A stretch of DNA of 64,000 nucleotides from Caldifarciminota bacterium (GTDB lineage Bacteria > Hydrothermota > Tepidihabitantia > SM23-42): the NCBI GenBank assembly GCA_027026255.1, contig JALVOT010000007.1, forward strand, positions 96,193-160,192, written 5' to 3'. How positions within the stretch are numbered: the stretch's first letter is position 1; each line of letters opens with the position of its first letter. Shown here piece by piece: positions 10,088 to 21,114 of the stretch. A program made the position numbers and the translations under genes. The notes beneath the pieces are model-generated. The model was not told where the DNA came from. It made no database searches and saw only the letters and a list, made by a program, of their open reading frames with translations.

Positions 10088-11797
10088 TCATCTCTGTCTC
10101 TTACGCATCCTCAATAATTTATTCACCGTATAGGTATTCACCACATCCCCTGGTTCAAGCCAGCCCCGACGTGCCGTGGTAATGCCGTATCCCATCCAGG
10201 AAAGTCCTTCAACACCATGGGCATCAGTTCCAATCGAAATCTTAACCCCGGCCTCTTTAGCAGCCCTTAGATTCACATCATTCAAATCAAGCCGATCCCA
10301 GTACGCATTCAATTCAAGCCAGGTTCTGGTCTCTGCTGCATACTCAATCACCTTATGGATATCCACCTGATAGCCTTCCCTTGAAGAGATGAGTCTTCCC
10401 GTCGGATGGCCAATGATATCTACATACGGGTTATCCATTGCTGCACATATCCGTTCAGTAACATTCCTGGTAAACCCCTGATGCACAGAGGCAATAACCA
10501 GATCCAAATTTTTCAGCACTTCATCAGAAAAATCCAATTTCCCATCCTTCAGGATGTCAACCTCCAGACCCTTAAGCATTTTAATACGGGTAAATTTCTT
10601 ATTCAAGCGGTCAATCTCCTCCCATTGTTTATGAAGCCTTTTAAGGTCAAGACCATGGGCATACCTTGCAGAAACCGAATGGTCACTAATAAGAATATAT
10701 TCATAACCCAGTTCTTCTCCAGCCCGGACAAGTTGTTCAATTGTAGCATTTGAATCTGAATAATTAGAATGGATATGAAGGTCTCCGTGTATATCCTTCT
10801 TCTCAATAAGTCTCGGAAGTTTGTGCATCTGCGCCTTCTCAATCTCACCTCGATCCTCACGCAATTCTGGTGGAATATAATCAAGGCCCAATGCCTTATA
10901 GACATCCTCCTCCCTTTTTCCTGCACACATCCGCCGGCCCTTAAAAAGACCATACTCACTCAACTTCATCCCCCGCTGCCTGGCGATATTGCGCAGCTTA
11001 ACATTATGAGCCTTTGACCCGGTGAAATACTGGAGTGCCGACCCATATGACTTCAGTGGAACAATCCTGAGGTCAACCTGCACCCCTCCCTCAACAATAA
11101 TTGAACCCTTTGTATCACCCGCCGCAAGGATACGTTCAGTCTGCGGAAAACTTGTAAAAACCTCAATTATCCTTGCACCATCCTTCCCGGTCGTAAGAAT
11201 ATCAATATCGCCGACCGTCTCTCTGCCACGCCTTAGCGAACCGGCGGGTGAAATCTCTTTTAGTTTTACGGTCCTTTTCAGATACTCCACAACACTGAAT
11301 GCAATCTCCCGGGCACGGGCAAGGGAAAGACGCTGATGTGCCCTCTCAAAAAGTTCAATCCCCTTTTTGATATTCTCCACTTTCTTTTCACCCATCTGGG
11401 GAAGTTTTGCCAGGGTCCCATTCTTAATAACCCTTTTTAAATCAACCAAATTTTTTACATTCAACTTTTTATTTGCCAGAGCAAGGGTCTTTGGACCCAG
11501 ATTCTGAATATCAAGCAAATCCAATAGACTGTCTGGAATATCCTTGGTTGCCTCTTCATATTTCTTCATCTTGCCGGTGCGTAGATACTCATCAATCTTC
11601 TTAGCAATTCCAGCCCCTATCCCTGAAAGTTCCTGAAGTTTTCCTGCCCGGTGTATCTCTTCAATGTCCCGGGTCAGTTCGTCTAAGACCCTGGCCGCCT
11701 TCCGATAGGCGACCACCTTAAAAACATTCGCCCCTTTAAACTCCAAGGCATCGGCAATCCGTTCAAATATTCGAGCAAGTTCCTTATTCTTTTTCAT
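10088..11797 (-). CDS. polX: DNA polymerase/3'-5' exonuclease PolX (PolX + PHP domain)
   Basis: LARIFERIADALEFKGANVFKVVAYRKAARVL, PAGSLRRGRETVGDIDIL, PHP DLHIHSNYSDSNATIEQLV. Confidence 0.95.
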   Translation of the reverse strand: MKKNKELARIFERIADALEFKGANVFKVVAYRKAARVLDELTRDIEEIHRAGKLQELSGIGAGIAKKIDEYLRTGKMKKYEEATKDIPDSLLDLLDIQNLGPKTLALANKKLNVKNLVDLKRVIKNGTLAKLPQMGEKKVENIKKGIELFERAHQRLSLARAREIAFSVVEYLKRTVKLKEISPAGSLRRGRETVGDIDILTTGKDGARIIEVFTSFPQTERILAAGDTKGSIIVEGGVQVDLRIVPLKSYGSALQYFTGSKAHNVKLRNIARQRGMKLSEYGLFKGRRMCAGKREEDVYKALGLDYIPPELREDRGEIEKAQMHKLPRLIEKKDIHGDLHIHSNYSDSNATIEQLVRAGEELGYEYILISDHSVSARYAHGLDLKRLHKQWEEIDRLNKKFTRIKMLKGLEVDILKDGKLDFSDEVLKNLDLVIASVHQGFTRNVTERICAAMDNPYVDIIGHPTGRLISSREGYQVDIHKVIEYAAETRTWLELNAYWDRLDLNDVNLRAAKEAGVKISIGTDAHGVEGLSWMGYGITTARRGWLEPGDVVNTYTVNKLLRMRKRQR

Positions 11798-11829
11798 CCA
11801 AATCTCACATATCCTTTTAATCTATTGAG

Positions 11830-12111
11830 CTATTTCGCCTTCTCCTGTCTCTTTGCATAAGCAACCATAAGCCTGCCCAGTCTTTTATAGCCTGCTTTAA
11901 GATACCACTTTTTAATCCAGGCCGATACCTGTCTCTTTGTCTCATCGGGAAGTTTTTCAAACTCCTCAGCCGCCTGTTTTGCCGCCTCATCCATATTCTT
12001 TAAAATCTGCTGCTGGGTCTCTTTATCAATCATAACATCCTCCTGATTAAATAAATTTTTTATACCAGCCTTTACCCGATTTTTGAAAACAGACTCCGGG
12101 ACCCTTACCAT
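11830..12111 (-). CDS. Hypothetical protein
   Basis: 93-aa ORF upstream of polX on the same strand; no recognised family. Confidence 0.5.
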   Translation of the reverse strand: MVRVPESVFKNRVKAGIKNLFNQEDVMIDKETQQQILKNMDEAAKQAAEEFEKLPDETKRQVSAWIKKWYLKAGYKRLGRLMVAYAKRQEKAK

Positions 12112-12362
12112 TTCCTTATGCCGTCAAGCCAAGACCCTCTCTCCCGGGGAACAATATATATCATTCAGCCCCAGTTCTGATGCATACTAAATATATCACC
12201 ATTTACATATTCCACCATATTAAATTTTAGCAAAATATCTATTGATGTCAAGGGTAAGCCGCCAGGAATTTTGTCTGAATCCACGCCGCTTCTCGCTGGT
12301 CGTAGAATCTATAATATACAGATACCGGATAAAAACCGCAGCTGCATCAGGATACTTCCCGG

Positions 12363-12390
12363 TTGACAAACAATTCCATTTGAGTAGAAT
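12363..12390 (+). promoter_or_regulatory. promoter, predicted leaderless start
   Basis: TTGACA - 16 bp - TAGAAT, then 5 nt to ATG at 12396. Confidence 0.65.
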
Positions 12391-12395
12391 AGATT

Positions 12396-12659
12396 ATGGT
12401 TTACAAAGTTGTCAGATGCTATTTTAATGGTCGGACTGAACAGACCTATACCAGTAATATTCTGGAAAATAAAAAGGTCTTCCCGCCTGGTGTCAAAAAA
12501 GGGCAGAAGCGGCTGCTTCCGGTTCGAATTGCCAGGCTGAAGGCGGACTCTTTTGTCAAAAAACTAAAAGATATGAATAAGAAACGGCCAGTCATAGAAA
12601 GAACTTTGAGCCCGATAAAAGGCAAAAATTCTATCAAAAAAAAGGTTGAGTATGAATGA
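12396..12659 (+). CDS. Hypothetical protein upstream of purC
   Basis: 87-aa ORF with own promoter; stop overlaps purC start. Confidence 0.55.
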   Translation: MVYKVVRCYFNGRTEQTYTSNILENKKVFPPGVKKGQKRLLPVRIARLKADSFVKKLKDMNKKRPVIERTLSPIKGKNSIKKKVEYE

Positions 12660-13530
12660 ACCGGTCGGCTCATTAGAACTTTCCGGGATTAAAAAATTCA
12701 AATCCGGAAAGGTAAGGGAAATATTCGACTTAGGTGAAAATTTTCTAATTGTTGCCACAGACCGCATATCAGCATTTGACTTTATCCTCCCTACATTAAT
12801 TCCTGATAAAGGTAAAGTTCTCAATAAGATTTCAGTTTTCTGGTTCAAAAAAACCGAGGATATTATTGAAAATCACTTTATTACTGACAATCCAGCTGCA
12901 TATCCGGAAATTCTAAAACCATTTAAACAAATCCTGCACGGACGCTCGATGCTTGTAAAAAAAGCAGAGCCGATTGAGGTCGAATGTGTGGTCAGAGGTT
13001 ATATTATGGGTTCTGCCTGGGAAGAATATAAAAATAGGGGCACAATTGCTGGAATAAAATTTAAAAACCTCCAGAAAGGTGACAGGCTTCCTGAACCAAT
13101 CTTCACTCCAGCGACAAAGTCCCATAGCGGGCATGATGAGAATATTTCGTATGAACAGATGAAACAGATCGTTCCTGCTGAGGATGCCGAATTCATTCGG
13201 GGGAAAAGTCTTGAACTATATAATTACGCACATAATTATGCATTAAAAAAGGGAATCATCATCGCCGATACGAAATTTGAATTTGGCAGGGTCAACAATA
13301 AAATCATCCTCATTGATGAAATATTCACCCCGGATTCAAGCCGCTTTCTTGACCGTGCACAATATGAAAAAGAAAAGAAACTTATCTCTTTTGATAAACA
13401 GTTTGTGCGTGATTATCTGTTAAGTACAGACTGGGATAAAAATTCACCGCCCCCGGCATTACCCCGGGATATTGTTGAAAAGACCAGGATGCGATACCAG
13501 GAAGCGCTGAAAAGGCTTTCTGAAAGTTAA
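12652..13530 (+). CDS. purC: Phosphoribosylaminoimidazole-succinocarboxamide synthase
   Basis: GKVREIFDLGENFLIVATDRISAFDFILPTLIPDKGKVLN, VECVVRGYIMGSAWEEY, LIDEIFTPDSSRF. Confidence 0.97.
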   Translation: MNEPVGSLELSGIKKFKSGKVREIFDLGENFLIVATDRISAFDFILPTLIPDKGKVLNKISVFWFKKTEDIIENHFITDNPAAYPEILKPFKQILHGRSMLVKKAEPIEVECVVRGYIMGSAWEEYKNRGTIAGIKFKNLQKGDRLPEPIFTPATKSHSGHDENISYEQMKQIVPAEDAEFIRGKSLELYNYAHNYALKKGIIIADTKFEFGRVNNKIILIDEIFTPDSSRFLDRAQYEKEKKLISFDKQFVRDYLLSTDWDKNSPPPALPRDIVEKTRMRYQEALKRLSES

Positions 13531-13532
13531 GA

Positions 13533-15722
13533 CTACTCAGTAACCATCAACCCCAATCCTACCAGGCTGTTCAACACCAGAAATATCAAAATGGTATTTA
13601 CTATTCCTAATATCGGAATGAAAAGCACTGCAGTAAGTAATGCACCAAGGCTTGAACCGATAAGGTCAAGGGCATAAATCCAGCCTGCCTTTTCTCTCTT
13701 TAGTATCCCGATACTCAGTGGAAAATGGAGTCCACCCAGAAATCCCCCCGAAAATACCAGAACTGCAATAAAGATATTTATTCCCGGAATATGAAAGAGG
13801 GATATCAATAAAATAACGGCAAAATATAATGCAGTGATAAATTCAACCCGAGAAAGGGTAATAACCAGATTGCCTCTTTTCATCGGTGAATGAAGATAAT
13901 ATATCGTGCCCAGACCGAGGCCGAGCATATAAAAGGCGATAATTGCACCAATCCAGCCATATAGATAACCATAAAAGACCTGAAAAAGAATTATCAAAAC
14001 GACCTCAGCAGAAATTTCACTGGCGCCCATTGAAAATATTGAGGCATAGACTATAAATTTTTTACGGTAGAATATGAATACAAGCAACAAAGGTATAAAG
14101 AACAGCAGTGGATTCAGATTAAAAAATTTAATAAATAAACGCTTCAAATATAATGAACCTATGCCACCCCAGAGAATTGATGTAAAATAGTAGCAGACCG
14201 GTTTGAGGTCTGTATTCAAATAGCCGTTTGATTCCTCAATGCTACTTTTCAGATATTTCAATTTTTCCCTGCTGAAATTATAATCAAAATAGTAATCATT
14301 AACATAGCTCAAATCCAATCCCCTTTCTACTATTCTCCGTCTCAGAAGGTCAACTATCTTGTTGGATGCAATCCTCTTATCTCCGGCAATAAAGGTTGTC
14401 TTTGATGTCGGCAGGGCAAGCACATAGTTAAATGAACTCCGTAAGGTATTCTGAACCGTCTTAAGAAGCTGGCCATAAAGTGGACTGATGATATTGGGCG
14501 GCGTAGTAATATGTATAGAAAAAAAACCACCTGGCAGAAGAATTCTTCTTGCCTCCCGGAAAAATTCCCCGGTATAAAATCGGTTGATCTGGACATTCGT
14601 GGGATCCGGAAGATTGATGATTATTACATCATAATGTTTTTTGGTATTCTTAATAAAAAAACGGGGATCACCAAATATTGTTTCTAACCTTTCAAATTGT
14701 CCGAAATCCTGTCTGGTATATTGTTCCCCCATCTTGAAAAGCAGAAAGTCGAGTTCCAAATAGGTCACTCTCTTAACCATTGGATGTTTCAATATTTCTC
14801 TTATACAGCCGCCTTCCCCACCCCCGACCAGAAGCACATATTTCGGATTGTGATGCAATAAGAGTGCATAATGAACCGCCTCTTCACTTGTAAAGAGGTC
14901 GGGGTATGAAAAATCATAGATACCGTTAATATAAAAATTTACCTGGGTTTCAGATTTTGTTACGGCAATCACACCGTATTTTGATTGATCCAGACCGATA
15001 AGATTTTGACCACGCATCTGGAGCTTTCGGGAAAAATTTTCAATCGCGTTGATTCGGAAAAACAACAACAAAAACAAAAGGGGGATTAAAAGAAACCTTT
15101 TTTTATTAATAATAATCAAAACACACAAAAGCAAAACAACAAATGACAAAATTAAAATTCCATAGGTCGGCATAATCTGGACCAGCACAAATGATACCAA
15201 AATTCCTCCCGAAAATGAGCCAAATGCCTCCCACAGATAGACACTCTCCGGCATAATGATCCGGGATGCAGCAGGATAAAGTCCACCAAAGACGATACAG
15301 GTCGGTGCTAAGGCAATTATCGATATCAATATAATTTTACCAAGATTGATAATTTCTCCGAACGGCAGCGAAAATATCACCGGGGCAAATCGTATGAAGG
15401 TGATTGAGAAGACAATAGAAAAGGCAAGGATAAAAAGCAAAAACGCATAATTTAAATCCGGTTTAGCATGAAGACGAAAAGAAGAAAATAAGAAACTCCC
15501 CAGACCCATCCAGACAAGCCAGAAACATAAAAGAATTCCTGAAACAAGTTCATTGCCGCCAAAAAGCGAAAGGCCCTCCCTGATAATCAAAGTTTGACTG
15601 ATTACTGCAACAAATCCGGAAAAGAAAACCGCCAATTCTATCCGCTTCACAGATAAGTTTAAGTAAACTGACGGAAAAATCAAGTCCATAATAATGCCGA
15701 CATCCTGATTCATTTTATGCAC
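13533..15722 (-). CDS. Membrane-fused spermidine synthase-like protein
   Basis: Multi-TM N- and C-regions flanking a spermidine-synthase-like core: VLLVGGGEGGCIREILKHPMVKRVTYLELD, DVIIINLPDPTNVQINRFYTGEFF. Confidence 0.8.
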   Translation of the reverse strand: MHKMNQDVGIIMDLIFPSVYLNLSVKRIELAVFFSGFVAVISQTLIIREGLSLFGGNELVSGILLCFWLVWMGLGSFLFSSFRLHAKPDLNYAFLLFILAFSIVFSITFIRFAPVIFSLPFGEIINLGKIILISIIALAPTCIVFGGLYPAASRIIMPESVYLWEAFGSFSGGILVSFVLVQIMPTYGILILSFVVLLLCVLIIINKKRFLLIPLLFLLLFFRINAIENFSRKLQMRGQNLIGLDQSKYGVIAVTKSETQVNFYINGIYDFSYPDLFTSEEAVHYALLLHHNPKYVLLVGGGEGGCIREILKHPMVKRVTYLELDFLLFKMGEQYTRQDFGQFERLETIFGDPRFFIKNTKKHYDVIIINLPDPTNVQINRFYTGEFFREARRILLPGGFFSIHITTPPNIISPLYGQLLKTVQNTLRSSFNYVLALPTSKTTFIAGDKRIASNKIVDLLRRRIVERGLDLSYVNDYYFDYNFSREKLKYLKSSIEESNGYLNTDLKPVCYYFTSILWGGIGSLYLKRLFIKFFNLNPLLFFIPLLLVFIFYRKKFIVYASIFSMGASEISAEVVLIILFQVFYGYLYGWIGAIIAFYMLGLGLGTIYYLHSPMKRGNLVITLSRVEFITALYFAVILLISLFHIPGINIFIAVLVFSGGFLGGLHFPLSIGILKREKAGWIYALDLIGSSLGALLTAVLFIPILGIVNTILIFLVLNSLVGLGLMVTE

Positions 15723-15832
15723 CCCCGGGTGTAAACTCCACGAAAAATCTCAATCAAACAAACCCGAGAATCCCAAAACCTTATTTCCGATATAAAAATT
15801 CAGATAAATTTAATGCAAACCCTTAATTATCC

Positions 15833-15860
15833 TTGACTTTTTTAAAAAAATAAATATTAT
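15833..15860 (+). promoter_or_regulatory. promoter of mre operon
   Basis: TTGACT - 16 bp - TATTAT; followed by AGGAGG. Confidence 0.6.
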
Positions 15861-15881
15861 TATTATTGATAACCAGGAGGC

Positions 15882-16952
15882 TTGAAGGTGACATTTAATT
15901 TAAAATCAATACTAAGGGCTATGAAGATTCTGAAGAGCCAATTTATGACCGATGTGGCAATTGACCTTGGAACCTGTACAACCCTCATCTATGTTAATAG
16001 TCGAGGCATCGTCTTAAACGAACCTACGGTTGTGGCAATCGATACCAAATCAAAAAAATGTCTTGCCGCCGGTGAAGAGGCGAAGAAGATGCTGGGCAGA
16101 ACACCGGGTGAGATAAAGGCAATTCGGCCGATGAAAGATGGTGTAATTGCAGATTTTGAAATGGTTGAACTACTCCTGCGCACATTCATCGAAAAGGTTC
16201 AGAAAAAGAGACTCTTTACCAGACCCCGGGTGATAATCTGTGTTCCCTCCGGTATTACCGAAGTTGAAAAGAGGGCGGTAAGGGATTCGGCTGAAGCAGC
16301 CGGGGCACGGGAGGTTTTTTTGGTTCCGGAACCGATCTCCGCGGCAATCGGTATTAACCTTCCAGTCCATTCAGCAGTTGGCAATATGATTATCGATATC
16401 GGCGGCGGAACAACCGAGATTGCGGTTATTGCACTCAACGGCATTGTGACGAACAGTTCAATTCGAACCGCAGGTGATGAAATGGACGATGCAATAGTCC
16501 AGTATATTAAGAAAAATTATAATCTCATCATTGGTGAACAAACCGCAGAAATGATAAAGATTAAAATCGGAAGTGCCTTTCCCACTGTCGAGGAGGGCAA
16601 GATTGAAGTAAGGGGTCGTGACCTTGTCTCTGGCATACCCAAGACCATAAAACTGACAACCCATGAAGTAAGAGAAGCGATTCAAGAACCGCTCTCAATG
16701 ATTACCGAAGCAATCCGATTGACATTGGAGAAAACCCCGCCTGAACTTGCCGCAGACATTGTTAACAATGGAATATATATGGCGGGTGGTGGCTCTCTAT
16801 TAAAGGGTATTGATACCCTGGTCCGTGAAGAGACAAACCTACCAGTAACCGTTGCACAGGAACCAAATAAGGCGGTTGTAATCGGCGCCGGTAAAATTCT
16901 TGAGGATATGCCCAAATTTGAAAAAGTCATCTATACGATGAAGAGAGAATAG
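15882..16952 (+). CDS. mreB: Rod shape-determining protein MreB (start may be GTG 15888 or an internal ATG)
   Basis: VAIDLGTCTTLIYVNSRGIVLNEPTVVAID, EPISAAIG, MIIDIGGGTTEIAVIAL. Confidence 0.96.
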   Translation: MKVTFNLKSILRAMKILKSQFMTDVAIDLGTCTTLIYVNSRGIVLNEPTVVAIDTKSKKCLAAGEEAKKMLGRTPGEIKAIRPMKDGVIADFEMVELLLRTFIEKVQKKRLFTRPRVIICVPSGITEVEKRAVRDSAEAAGAREVFLVPEPISAAIGINLPVHSAVGNMIIDIGGGTTEIAVIALNGIVTNSSIRTAGDEMDDAIVQYIKKNYNLIIGEQTAEMIKIKIGSAFPTVEEGKIEVRGRDLVSGIPKTIKLTTHEVREAIQEPLSMITEAIRLTLEKTPPELAADIVNNGIYMAGGGSLLKGIDTLVREETNLPVTVAQEPNKAVVIGAGKILEDMPKFEKVIYTMKRE

Positions 16953-17705
16953 TTGCGCCGCACCCAGCTTATTTTATTCGCTGTATTCATCACTATTTCC
17001 TTAATACTCTTCTTTCTAAATGACAAAAGTGCATTAATATTATCAGAAAACCTTTCTTCAATCCTTTTATTCCCTATAAAGGTAACAACCCAATTTCTGG
17101 ACTACCTTAGTGTATCAAATACACGGATTGAAAATCTGGAAATTGAAATCAATCAGTTAAAACTACAAAATGCACAACTCAGAAAAATGGTGCCGTCTGA
17201 TACCGAACAGTTCAAAGCAAAAAATTTTAAATTGATAAAAGCATTTATTATCGGCCGTGACCCCCAGAATATTAACGGCTATCTCTACATAGATAAAGGT
17301 CAGACTGACAGTATCACAAAGGGACAGCCAGTAATTGCCATAAACGGTCTGGTGGGAAAGATAAAATATGCTGGTAAAAACCTCAGCATTGTTGAAACCC
17401 TGGAAAACGAAGGGTTTGCAATAAGCGCGATTGATATCAAAACCGGAATCCATGGTGTGGTAAAACAGAAACAGGGGCTCCTGTTCGATTATATCCGTAA
17501 TATTGATACTGTAAATATCAATGATTCAATCCTGACATCAGGAATGAGTCAAATATTTCCCGGGGGTATCCTTATCGGCAAGATAAAAAAAATTGTAAAG
17601 ACCGAAGACACCTTCTTTAAAAAAGTCTACCTCACCCCTGCAGTTAGAATAAATCGGCTCACATCAGTATATGTAATATTGAATCAAAAAAAATTACCGA
17701 AATGA
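16953..17705 (+). CDS. mreC: Rod shape-determining protein MreC
   Basis: Position after mreB; N-terminal TM, coiled coil, GRDP.N..G.LYIDKGQTDSI.KGQPV motif. Confidence 0.9.
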   Translation: MRRTQLILFAVFITISLILFFLNDKSALILSENLSSILLFPIKVTTQFLDYLSVSNTRIENLEIEINQLKLQNAQLRKMVPSDTEQFKAKNFKLIKAFIIGRDPQNINGYLYIDKGQTDSITKGQPVIAINGLVGKIKYAGKNLSIVETLENEGFAISAIDIKTGIHGVVKQKQGLLFDYIRNIDTVNINDSILTSGMSQIFPGGILIGKIKKIVKTEDTFFKKVYLTPAVRINRLTSVYVILNQKKLPK

Positions 17706-18127
17706 TACGCTATTATATTTTATATTTTATCCTGCTCTATCTCACGCTGCCGTTTAACTGGGTGATAGATTTTATCGCAATCTTTGGTTTTTTTATAATC
17801 TTTAACGAAGACGAGCATTTTGCACTGATATACCTGTTTTTCAGTGGTCTATTACTTGATTTATATAACCCTTCGGCCCTGGGCAAAAATACCTTAATCT
17901 ATACTCTTCTTGCCCAGGGGTTAATCTATACAAAGAAATATATCTCCCATAATCTTATTACTACCCTTGCAGCATTCACCGTCTTCTTTGCACTTAAAAC
18001 CTTACTGATTCAACTCACCCACCCCGGCTACTTCACAATACTGCAGATTATCTTAACAGAAATTCTATTTATCCCTGCATTTTTAATACTCAACCGAATA
18101 AAGTATGGAATATGGATGAAGAGCTGA
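17702..18127 (+). CDS. mreD: Rod shape-determining protein MreD
   Basis: Small multi-TM protein between mreC and mrdA, GLLLDLYNPSALGKNTLIY. Confidence 0.82.
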   Translation: MIRYYILYFILLYLTLPFNWVIDFIAIFGFFIIFNEDEHFALIYLFFSGLLLDLYNPSALGKNTLIYTLLAQGLIYTKKYISHNLITTLAAFTVFFALKTLLIQLTHPGYFTILQIILTEILFIPAFLILNRIKYGIWMKS

Positions 18128-19824
18128 AAAAATTCAAAATAGTTAGAAATGTATCTCTTCTCTTTTTTGCCCTTCTGTTGTTTACAAGTCTGAAACTTCA
18201 ATTAATCGAGGGCAGGAAATATTACCGCCTTTCTGAAGAAAACTGCATTCGGGAAAAGTATATTGTTCCACCGCGTGGTAAAATCTTCGATCGAAATAAT
18301 ATTGAACTGGCAAATACCAGACCGGGATTTTATGTCTCGGTCACCCGGGCATGCGTTGATGAATCGAGTTTACAAAAGATTGCAGATATTCTCGGCATTA
18401 AAGAAAAAATAATTAAGGATAGACTCCATCTGCAAAAAAATCCGTATGTTCCGGTCAAGATTGCCCATGATATTACCTATCAACAACTCGCATTAATTGA
18501 AGAAGAATTAGAAGACCTCAAGGAAGTTCAGGTCGGGGTAGAACCTTTAAGAAACTACCCATATCAGGACCTGCTTTTCCATGTAATCGGCTATGTAGGT
18601 GAGGTAACCGAACAGGAACTAAAAGATGGAAAATACATACTTGGTGACTATGTCGGCAGGATGGGTCTGGAAAAATTCTATGAAACATCTCTACAGGGGA
18701 AAAGGGGTGTTGAATATATTGAGGTCGATGCCCGGGGCAGGGAACTAAGAAAATTGAGTGAAAAAAGACCATGTCCCCCGATACCCGGGAAAGACCTTTA
18801 TACAACACTTGATGTCGCCCTTACAGAATCGGTTGCAGTCTATTTAAGCAATTATGAAAGGGCCGCCTGCGTCTGCCTGAATCCTGAAAATGGTGAAGTA
18901 CTTGTCCTCTATTCAAAACCCGGTTTTGACCCCAATCTATTCATCCACGGTATAGAAAAAAGCCAATGGCAGATAATCAATAAAGACCTGAATGCCCCTA
19001 TGTTCAATCGGACCATAATGAGCTGCTATCCTCCGGGCTCCACCTTCAAACCATTTATCGCATTGGCGGGACTGGATTCGCGAATGGTTGATAAAGACAG
19101 ATATTTTAAACCCTGCTTTGGAAAACTGCGCTTAGGAAGGCGAATCTTTAAATGCTGGCGTCCTCATGGAAGACTCAACCTGATTGATGCCCTGATAAAA
19201 TCCTGTGATATCTACTTTTATCAACTTGGAACATTTATCGGAATTGATACAATTGTCTCAAGGATTAAAAAAATCGGCTTCGGCAAAAAAATGGGCATTG
19301 ATCTTCCCAATGAAAAAGAAGGATTTTTACCGAACCGAAAGTGGTATGAAAAAAGATATGGCAAAAACTGGACCTCAGGTCATATCTACAATTTGAGTAT
19401 TGGTCAGGGCGACCTTCTGGTTACTCCACTGCAACTTGCCTGTGCCTATACGGTATTTGTCAATGACGGGAAAATACCTATCCCCCATTTAATTAAGACC
19501 GATTCAGTCAAATATATAGATACCGGCATTTCATCTGATGCGATAAATATCGTATGTGAAGGCCTCAAAGGGGTCGTTGCCGCCGGTACCGGCATACTTG
19601 CCCGGCTTAAGCATTATGAAGTCTGGGGTAAAACCGGCACGGCACAGAACCCTCATGGAAAAGACCATGCCCTATTTATTGGTCTTGCCCCGGCTCAAGA
19701 CCCAAAGATTCTTGTCTGTGTGGTTGTGGAAAATGCAGGTCATGGCGGAAGCGTTGCCGCACCCATTGCCGGCCGTATCATAAAGGCATTCCTTACCCAG
19801 GAAACTGCACTCACGGAAAAATGA
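18112..19824 (+). CDS. mrdA: Penicillin-binding protein 2
   Basis: YPPGSTFKPFIAL (SxxK), KTGTAQ box, dimerisation domain PPRGKIFDRN. Confidence 0.95.
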   Translation: MDEELKKFKIVRNVSLLFFALLLFTSLKLQLIEGRKYYRLSEENCIREKYIVPPRGKIFDRNNIELANTRPGFYVSVTRACVDESSLQKIADILGIKEKIIKDRLHLQKNPYVPVKIAHDITYQQLALIEEELEDLKEVQVGVEPLRNYPYQDLLFHVIGYVGEVTEQELKDGKYILGDYVGRMGLEKFYETSLQGKRGVEYIEVDARGRELRKLSEKRPCPPIPGKDLYTTLDVALTESVAVYLSNYERAACVCLNPENGEVLVLYSKPGFDPNLFIHGIEKSQWQIINKDLNAPMFNRTIMSCYPPGSTFKPFIALAGLDSRMVDKDRYFKPCFGKLRLGRRIFKCWRPHGRLNLIDALIKSCDIYFYQLGTFIGIDTIVSRIKKIGFGKKMGIDLPNEKEGFLPNRKWYEKRYGKNWTSGHIYNLSIGQGDLLVTPLQLACAYTVFVNDGKIPIPHLIKTDSVKYIDTGISSDAINIVCEGLKGVVAAGTGILARLKHYEVWGKTGTAQNPHGKDHALFIGLAPAQDPKILVCVVVENAGHGGSVAAPIAGRIIKAFLTQETALTEK

Positions 19825-20999
19825 TAAAGAAAATTGATACCACAATCCTAACCACGATTATAATGCTGACAATAATCGGCCTTATAATGATTTTCTCAGC
19901 CGCTGGAAAAAATTATTTTATCCGGCAGACAATATGGCTCGGCACAGGACTTCTATTTCTTTTATTATTCTGCCAGGTCACACCTCGATTCTGGTCAAAC
20001 TTTGCCCCGATTGTCTATGGCCTTTCAATCCTCAGTCTCATCTTTATCCTTGTCCACCATTCAGGTTATCCCCGAAGATGGATTACATTTAATTCAATAT
20101 CAATTCAGCCCTCAGAATTCGCAAAGTTTGCAACAATCATTATGCTTGCGAGTTATCTCTCAACAAAGAAAAGTTTAAAAAAATTCCCTGATATACTGGT
20201 GCCGCTATTTATCATTGCAATTCCAATGTTTCTAATCTTTATCGAACCGGACCTCGGCGCCTCCCAGATATTCTTTCCCATTCTTCTTTTGATGCTCTAC
20301 TGGTCGGGAATGCCCGGCGCCAAACTCTTTATCTTCTTCTCACCCATCATTTCTGCTGCGGCAAGTTTCTCGATATATATCTGGGTCGCATATATGATAT
20401 TCCTCGTTGTATTCCTGTATTTCCATAAACAACTATATGACCTTATCTACGGATTAATTACAAATCTTCTTGCTGGTCTGATGATGCCGGTCATCTGGAA
20501 TTCATTAAAGACCTACCAGCAAAAAAGAATTATCAGTTTCTTTTCTCCCTGGCTCGATCCCCGGGGTATGTCCTGGCAGGTTATTCAATCAAAGATTGCA
20601 ATCGGTTCAGGTCGCATATACGGAAAAGGCTTCCTTTCTGGAACCCAGAAAAAACTGGCTTTTTTGCCCGAACGACATACCGATTTTATCTTTTCCTGCT
20701 TGGGTGAAGAATTCGGCTTCCTGGGTATTGCTATAACAATTATACTATATATTTATCTCTTCTATAAATTATTGAATCTCGCCCGGGAAACAAAAAACCG
20801 ATTTTCCAGCCTCTTTGTTATCGGGGTGTTTGCCTGGCTCAGTTATCAGACATTCTTGAATATTGGAATGACGATGGGTCTCATCCCGGTTACCGGAGTG
20901 CCGCTTCCCTTTATAAGTTATGGTGGCTCGGCGCTTTTTGCCGGACTTATGGCAATCGGTTTATGCCTTGCCATCTCAAAACATAAGATGATATATTAA
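19821..20999 (+). CDS. rodA: Rod shape-determining protein RodA (SEDS)
   Basis: SIQPSEFAKF, PDLGAS, ERHTDFIFSCLGEEFGFLG, GVPLPFISYGGSALF. Confidence 0.95.
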   Translation: MIKKIDTTILTTIIMLTIIGLIMIFSAAGKNYFIRQTIWLGTGLLFLLLFCQVTPRFWSNFAPIVYGLSILSLIFILVHHSGYPRRWITFNSISIQPSEFAKFATIIMLASYLSTKKSLKKFPDILVPLFIIAIPMFLIFIEPDLGASQIFFPILLLMLYWSGMPGAKLFIFFSPIISAAASFSIYIWVAYMIFLVVFLYFHKQLYDLIYGLITNLLAGLMMPVIWNSLKTYQQKRIISFFSPWLDPRGMSWQVIQSKIAIGSGRIYGKGFLSGTQKKLAFLPERHTDFIFSCLGEEFGFLGIAITIILYIYLFYKLLNLARETKNRFSSLFVIGVFAWLSYQTFLNIGMTMGLIPVTGVPLPFISYGGSALFAGLMAIGLCLAISKHKMIY

Positions 21000-21068
21000 A
21001 AGAATAACCGTTCTCTCCGACGAACCCAAAATCTCAAACAAGTATACATATCCATCGGATAAAAAAGA

Positions 21069-21096
21069 TTGACATATTTGTAAATTTGATTATATT
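21069..21096 (+). promoter_or_regulatory. promoter of lipoprotein/pilT operon
   Basis: TTGACA - 16 bp - TATATT; AAGGAGG SD downstream. Confidence 0.55.
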
Positions 21097-21114
21097 ATAG
21101 GTTAAGGAGGTTCA